Part shown: in pieces, positions 58,643 to 64,000 of the stretch
How the letters are laid out: each line of letters opens with the position of its first letter
How positions within the stretch are numbered: the first letter of the stretch is position 1
NCBI RefSeq assembly: GCF_023278565.1
Contig: NC_064678.1
Location: forward strand, 6,572,001 to 6,636,000
Length of the DNA stretch: 64,000 bases
Source: Colletotrichum lupini
Lineage: Eukaryota > Ascomycota > Sordariomycetes > Glomerellales > Glomerellaceae
Direction: 5' to 3'
The notes under the pieces: generated by a model
The model's input: the letters and a program-made list of their open reading frames with translations, nothing else
What the model was told of the DNA's origin: nothing
The model's database searches: none
Translations under genes and position numbers: made by a program

Positions 58643-61600
58643 TTACAAATCCTTCAGTAAACCACCGAGTAGTCCAATCAACCTTTCGGCAGTATCTTCA
58701 GACACCTTCGTCGATGCTCCGAAGACTCCGATGTCCATTGCACCCGCATTGATCGAGGCTTCAATATCGAGTGCGTCCTGTAAAACGTTAGATACCATGT
58801 TTTGTGATTAATTTCTAGCTAAATGGGGGCACATACTGGAAAGGCGTCTTTGACCGCATTGTTCTTCAGCCAGCGTGCCGAACACTCTTCGGCATCATTG
58901 CTATTGCTGCTGCTGGCTTCATCTGTCTCGCCGAGATTGTGAATTGGCTCCAGCGAAACGTTGCCGATCTCCGGCATCTCACTGCTGTCTTCACCGAGGT
59001 GGAGGAAGTTGACAAAACAATCGATCTCGAGCCCAGTCCAATCCTTGATCTCCCAAAGTCCGACAGCTGCATGAGAGGAAATGTGATGCAAGTCCTCTTG
59101 AACATACTTGGCAATCTGGAGGATGTCAAGATCTGCTGTCAGAGACACCTTGAGCGGCACCAAGTTGAGCGTGGGGAACGTGCTGGCCAATTCCTTGGTC
59201 GATGATCTGTTAGCATAGTAGATACCAAAGACAATGTCTCTCGTTCCCTGACTTCTGAACTTTTGGAGTGCTTTTGCTGTGGCGGCGAAGAAAAGCGCCG
59301 GTAGTCCAACGCCGGCTTGGGCAGAACGTTTCTGGAGACGGCCAACTTCCGGGACAACCGAGCGTTTGAGAAGAGCAACTCGGCTCAATGAGACAGACTG
59401 ATCTGCGTGACCATCGCTTGTCGACTGGTCAACACCGTTCAGATACTTGGACCAGAACGCCTTGTTGTTCTGCTTGACTTCAGTCGCATGGCTCGAAGCA
59501 AGGAATGCCCTCCATGAACCCAGATCAACTACTATATCAGAAGCTTCCGACTGAATTGTTGCCTGCAACTTCTGCATGAGAGCCGGCAAGCTGAAGCCGT
59601 CGTAAAGAGAATGGTGAATACGTAACTTCAGTGCCCACGACTCGTTGTCTTCTTGCTTCGTACTGAGTTGCACTTGCGGGTAGCATTGTTTTGTTTCCGC
59701 GGTTGGACGTTGTCCATCAATGACAATCCGCTTGTGGGGTCCGTCAATATCAGTCTGCAGTATGATCTGGACGAAGGGCAGTGATCTTTCGCCAGTAGCG
59801 ACCAAGCAAGTTCGGAGAATTGGCTCAGAGTCCACCACAGCAGCCCATGCTGACTGCAGTTGGTCAATCTTGACAGACCCCTTGAGGCGATAAAAGAATT
59901 CGGGATAGAAAACACGACCATTTGCGTTCTGCCACGCGGAGACCATGTAGACTTGCATCGGGAGTGGTGCCAAAATATCCTCGACACACGACTCGGACAA
60001 GGCAGCACTGGAAAGCAGCGCTTGCGTGTTGATAGAAGTGGGTAGCTTGTATCTGGATGCAATACCCTGCGTTTCTGGTGCAGCATCAAAACTGGTAGGA
60101 GTAGCTTGGGCATGCCGGGCCATCTCCTTGATTGAGCTGGAAGTTAAGAGCGCGCGAACGCCAAGGTTGATACCCTCTTTGCGCAGAAGCGCCGCCACTT
60201 TGATGGCGCTGATAGAGTCTAGACCCAGGTTGTAAAGGGTGTGGTTTTCGCTGATTGACTGGACTTCTACATTCGCTGCTCGCGAGAGTACTCTTCGTAT
60301 AGCGCTCTCATCTGGTGTCCACTCAGTATCATCTCCAGATGGCCTCGTTGTTGGTGTCGATCCCGAAGACGAGGGCGTCGTTGCTTTGGAGTGGAATTTT
60401 GGCAGTTGACAGATAGAAACCTGGTCACCCTCAAAGCGGAGAAGATTGTCTTCAGGTGTATTGACAATGAACATCAAAGATCTGTCAAGCTGATGAAGTA
60501 ACTGCTGCGTCATCTTTTCAGACACAAAGGCATTCTGTCCAGCAATGCGCCAAACAAGTGTATTGGGGGAGACCTCCAACTCAGCACAGACAGCGAAGTC
60601 GGTTGCGGAAGACCCCTGAATAGACTTCATGATCTGGACGTCGTCTGGTCCTGAGTTGGGGCTCTTCTGGAGGATGAAGAGAGTATTGAAGAGACGCCCG
60701 CCCGCAGCGCTCTGGGCTTTTCGCAGAGGGTAGTTCTGGAACTCCGTGATATCGCTCATCGTCTCTTGAAGGTAGCGCAAGAAGCTCGTAGTAGAGCCGT
60801 GGAGGAAGCAACGGACTGCTACAGTGTTCATCGTCGGGAACATCAGAGCTTGCGATTGTTCAGAGTCTCGGCCAGCAAGAACCACACCGAAAGTGACCTC
60901 AAGAGACTGGATCAGAGTCGCAACTACCGATGCCCAACACGCTTGACCCAAAACCTGCAAGCTGACAGCATAACGTTTGCAGAATGCAGTAACTTGTTCC
61001 TGCTTGATGCTAGAGATAGCTTCCGTACGGTGAGTGACGTCCCTTGATAGCTCGTCAGAAGATTGCCTCTTGGGCAGCACAGACGGCTGAGTGTTTGCGA
61101 GATATTGAGACCAAAACTTCCTTGACTGGTCAGTTGGTGTTTTTATCAGATTTCGCAGGAATGGCTCAGTTGGCGGGCGATCAACCGACTGGCCTCGATA
61201 GGCGGCAGCAATGTCTTGGTGTAGCAAGGCCAATGACCAGCCATCGTACAGAGCATGTGAAATCGATAGAATGAGCAGAGATCTCGAGCCCGTAGATAGG
61301 AGGGATAATTGAAGTAAGTTGCCTTGCCCGTTCGCGGCTTGTGCAGTCTCCTTGTGGTGTTGGATGATGGTCTGCGGCTCGTTCTGACCATTTGCTTCAT
61401 ACTTGCACAAGGCCAGTAAGCAAGAATCTGACTTTAACACAACCTGGGCAAAAGTCTGCTTCACGTCCGGATCCTCAATCTGGACGAAAACGGTTCGCAG
61501 TATTGGTGAGCGTTCCACGGTCTGCTTCCAGGCCCTTTCAAATCTGTCAAGGTCTAGTCCATCGGCCAGCTCCAAGATGTCATGATTGAAGTACTGGAGA

Positions 61601-64000
61601 AAGTCTGACTGTAGCATGTCTCCCATCATAGACTCCTGCAGAGGGGTAGGAGGCAAGACAGCCTCCACGTTGTCTAGGTTGAATTGAGTTGCTTCCACTG
61701 CTCTCCATAAGTGACGCTTGAGCTCATCGAAGCCCGACTGGCAATCGACCTCAGTTTCAGTTGCCTTCTTATCCTTCAAGATTTTGGACATCGCAGCGAT
61801 CGTTTGCGCACGCATAAGTTGAGATAAAGTGAGCTCATAGCCGATGTGTTTGAGTCTTGCAGAGAGCTTGACGAGATCAATGCTGTCAAGACCTAATTGA
61901 AGCAGCGCCATGTTCTCTGTGATGCTGTCTTCGGAAGCACCAGCCAGGGCGGCAATCTCCTTCCTCAAAGCCAACGCAGTTGAGTTCCACTCAAAATCTG
62001 ACAGGCTCAAGTCGAGCTGGTAATCTTTCGAGATCTCCCCATCAACGGACTCCGGTCTTGAAGTCAGTGGTGTGCGGGGAGATGCCGCTGTTGAAGCCTC
62101 CCTGGAAGGATTCGCGGTAACAGGCAAGGAATGAGTGGCCCTGGATGTCACGTCGACCATGGCGTCATCAATCTCTTCAAACAAAGAGCTCATCGTCAAT
62201 TCGTCGGCTACATCTCTGTGCGCGACAATCTGGATGCGCAACTGGCCGTCTGGGGTCGCGGATGCTTCGAAGGCCAGGGGGTAGTCAGAAACACTGTAGT
62301 CGTCCATGACGGACCACATGCCAGATGGCTCTGTGGATGGAGGTGTCTGGATCTGGAACACGAACAGATTCTCGAAGATGGGACGGCCTCTAGACTTTGT
62401 GCACCATTTTTGAATGTTGCGTAGCGGCACGTGCTGGAATTGCAGTACGGAAGTGTTGAACTCATGACATTTCTGGATAAGGGATAACCAAGTGTCACCC
62501 TCTTTGAGGCCAGCATAGAATAATAGTGTGTTGAACAACGGGCCGATGGTATTCTCAATCTGTTCCAGATCAATAGATCGGCCAGAAACAATGACTCCAG
62601 TAGCAGCGTTGCCTGGAAAGTGCTTTTTGATGACAGAGGTCCACAATGCAAGCGCAACCGACTGCAGGGTGACGTTCAGAGATCTACGCAACGTCTCCAG
62701 ATTGCGTGCCGAGTAAGTCTTGGTCTTTGTGATGATACCAGCAGCATCTTCTGAGCGCAACCTAGGAAGGGTATCGAAGGAGCAGTCACTCAGATGCTCA
62801 ACCCAGAACTGGCGGCTAGAATCGTAATTTGCCAAAGGACCATGAGCGAGGGTGTCCAGAAAAGATGGAGATGTCTCGTGTTCTTGGTTCAAATACTCAG
62901 CAGACACCCATCGAAGCATGGATTCGAAGCTTGAGCCGTCGTACAGCGCATGGAAGATGTGAACAACAAGGACAGTCTCCTCGCCCAGTTGAGTAACAAT
63001 CAGCTCCAGAGGATTTGAAACATTCCTGCTGTTCTGATGTATTAGGTCTGGAAGAGCACTGGAGAGTAGTGACTCGAGCTCGGCGGGGCTACGATCACGG
63101 AAATCTTTCCATGAGAGCTGAGATGACTTGACTGCGACTTGAGCAAAACCAGCAGGTGTTTGGATGAAGCTAGTTCGTAAGATCGCATGCGCTTTCACCA
63201 TGTTCTCACAGGCGCTCTTGAGCTTGGCAATGGATACTGCTGGCGCAAGCTTGAGGCGGAACGCAGTGAAGTAGGCACCTTCGTCCTGATCTGACATGAA
63301 GCGCGAAAGCATTCCTTCTTGAAGAGGCGTGCATGGTGCAACGTACTCGATGTCTCGATCATCCGTCAATCCAAGCTCTTGAACGGCCAAGGACCGGTAT
63401 CTGTGTTCAAATGCGTGAATGAGCTGGCGTGCCTCTTGGACACCACTGCTTTCATTCGAAGACTGACTCTCTTGCAGAGTTTCGGCCAGATCTCCCAGAC
63501 CTGGGTTTCGAAGAACGACCTGGGGCGACGCTCCAATAAGACCATTCTTGCGCAACTGGCGTGACAACCTTAGGGCTGAGATAGAGTCCACGCCGAGGTC
63601 AAAAATATTGCTCGATAGAGATATGTTCGTGTCATCTCCTAGGAACTCTCTCGTCGTTGATAGGACCAGGCGCTGAGTGTCATTGACTGGCTCAGAAGCT
63701 GCGCTTGAAGACGGTGACAGTCGCACCAATTTCTCAGGGGTGAGCGTGCGGAAAAGTTGGTTGAGCTGCTTGATGTCTGCCTTATTGTTTGGAGAAAGAG
63801 GTATTCTTGGGACCTGGAAGATGTATGAAGGAACCATGTATCCCGGTAGAGTGTCTCTGCAGGCTTTCCGGACAGAACGGACGAGGGCTGCGGTATCTGT
63901 TCCACTCAAGACCTGCAGTTCGTTCTTCGAAGCACTCGTTGACTTGCAGCTGAAAAACGTGACCAAGAGATCCTTGTCGAGACTGCCGTGCTTGGTCACC
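58643..64000 (-). CDS. sidC: NRPS, C-terminal part, ferricrocin/ferrichrome synthetase type (SidC/NPS2-like), partial
   Basis: The minus-strand frame enters from the right edge and runs to 58837. A 59-bp intron (58778-58836, GTATGT donor, CTAAC branch, ACAG acceptor) leads to a last exon, 58777-58643, ending LLGGLLKDL. Ignoring the intron gives a false stop at 58819. Domains in order: the end of an adenylation domain (LPGYMVPSYI, NNKADIKQL); T1 (FDLGVDS, phosphopantetheine Ser at 63583-63585); C1 (FHALYDG); T2 (LGLDS, Ser at 61882-61884); C2 (SHALYDG); T3 (LGLDS, Ser at 60214-60216); C3 (HHSLYDG). There is no thioesterase. A terminal T-C-T-C after the last A-T-C is the layout of fungal intracellular hydroxamate siderophore synthetases, which join Gly/Ser and acyl-hydroxyornithine and cyclise through the last C domain. 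The rest, including the other A domains, lies outside the window. The symbol is by architecture, not by orthology test. Confidence 0.8.

Noticed and set aside
58819..58836. Stop codon ending the NRPS frame at 58819
   Set aside because: It lies inside a short intron with a GTATGT donor, a CTAAC branch and an ACAG acceptor. The last exon adds a C-terminus typical of this enzyme type.

Overview
This window comes from a filamentous ascomycete (Pezizomycotina, probably a sordariomycete-like lineage, though I cannot fix the genus). The evidence is short introns (about 50-130 bp) with GTAAGT/GTATGT donors and CTAAC-type branch sites, fungus-specific families (Zn2Cys6 factor, RTA1, DUF3176, Goodbye-domain STAND NTPase, M36 fungalysin, siderophore NRPS), and long AT-rich blocks almost without CpA/TpG, the signature of repeat-induced point mutation (RIP).

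Layout. 1-5274 is the right part of a RIP-mutated Ty1/copia-type retrotransposon (copy D), itself carrying a 514-bp insertion. 5316-22970 is a normal gene-rich block: a secreted DUF4185-like protein (-), a secreted PI-PLC-like phosphodiesterase (+), a vWA plus RBR-type ubiquitin ligase (+), a DUF2264 protein (+), a Zn2Cys6 transcription factor (-) and an RTA1-like 7TM protein (+). 22971-26557 holds no gene I can support. 26558-53807 is a transposon-wrecked interval. Four full-length or composite copies and solo LTRs of one copia family, with 202/205-bp LTRs and 5-bp target duplications, cut through two host genes: a DUF3176 membrane-protein gene (-) and a Goodbye-type STAND NTPase gene (+). 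54008-56033 is an intact fungalysin metalloprotease (-). 58643-64000 is the 3' end of an NRPS (-) ending A-T-C-T-C-T-C, the layout of ferricrocin/ferrichrome synthetases (SidC/NPS2 type); it runs off the right edge.

The most interesting part is the transposon-gene interface. Joining the host pieces across the target duplications restores open reading frames. The STAND gene was hit by a composite three-LTR element, by a solo LTR that adds exactly 210 bp and stays open in frame, and lost its 5' end at copy B. Copy B has one LTR of the 202-bp type and one of the 205-bp type, mismatched flanking pentamers, and a different broken gene at each end. I read it as a breakpoint made by recombination between two dispersed copies. 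The transposon interiors are heavily RIP-mutated, while the host fragments between them remain open, so the insertions look recent.

I found no tRNA, rRNA, CRISPR array or obviously new multi-gene system. The restored genes, the in-frame LTR and the recombinant element are what deserve follow-up.
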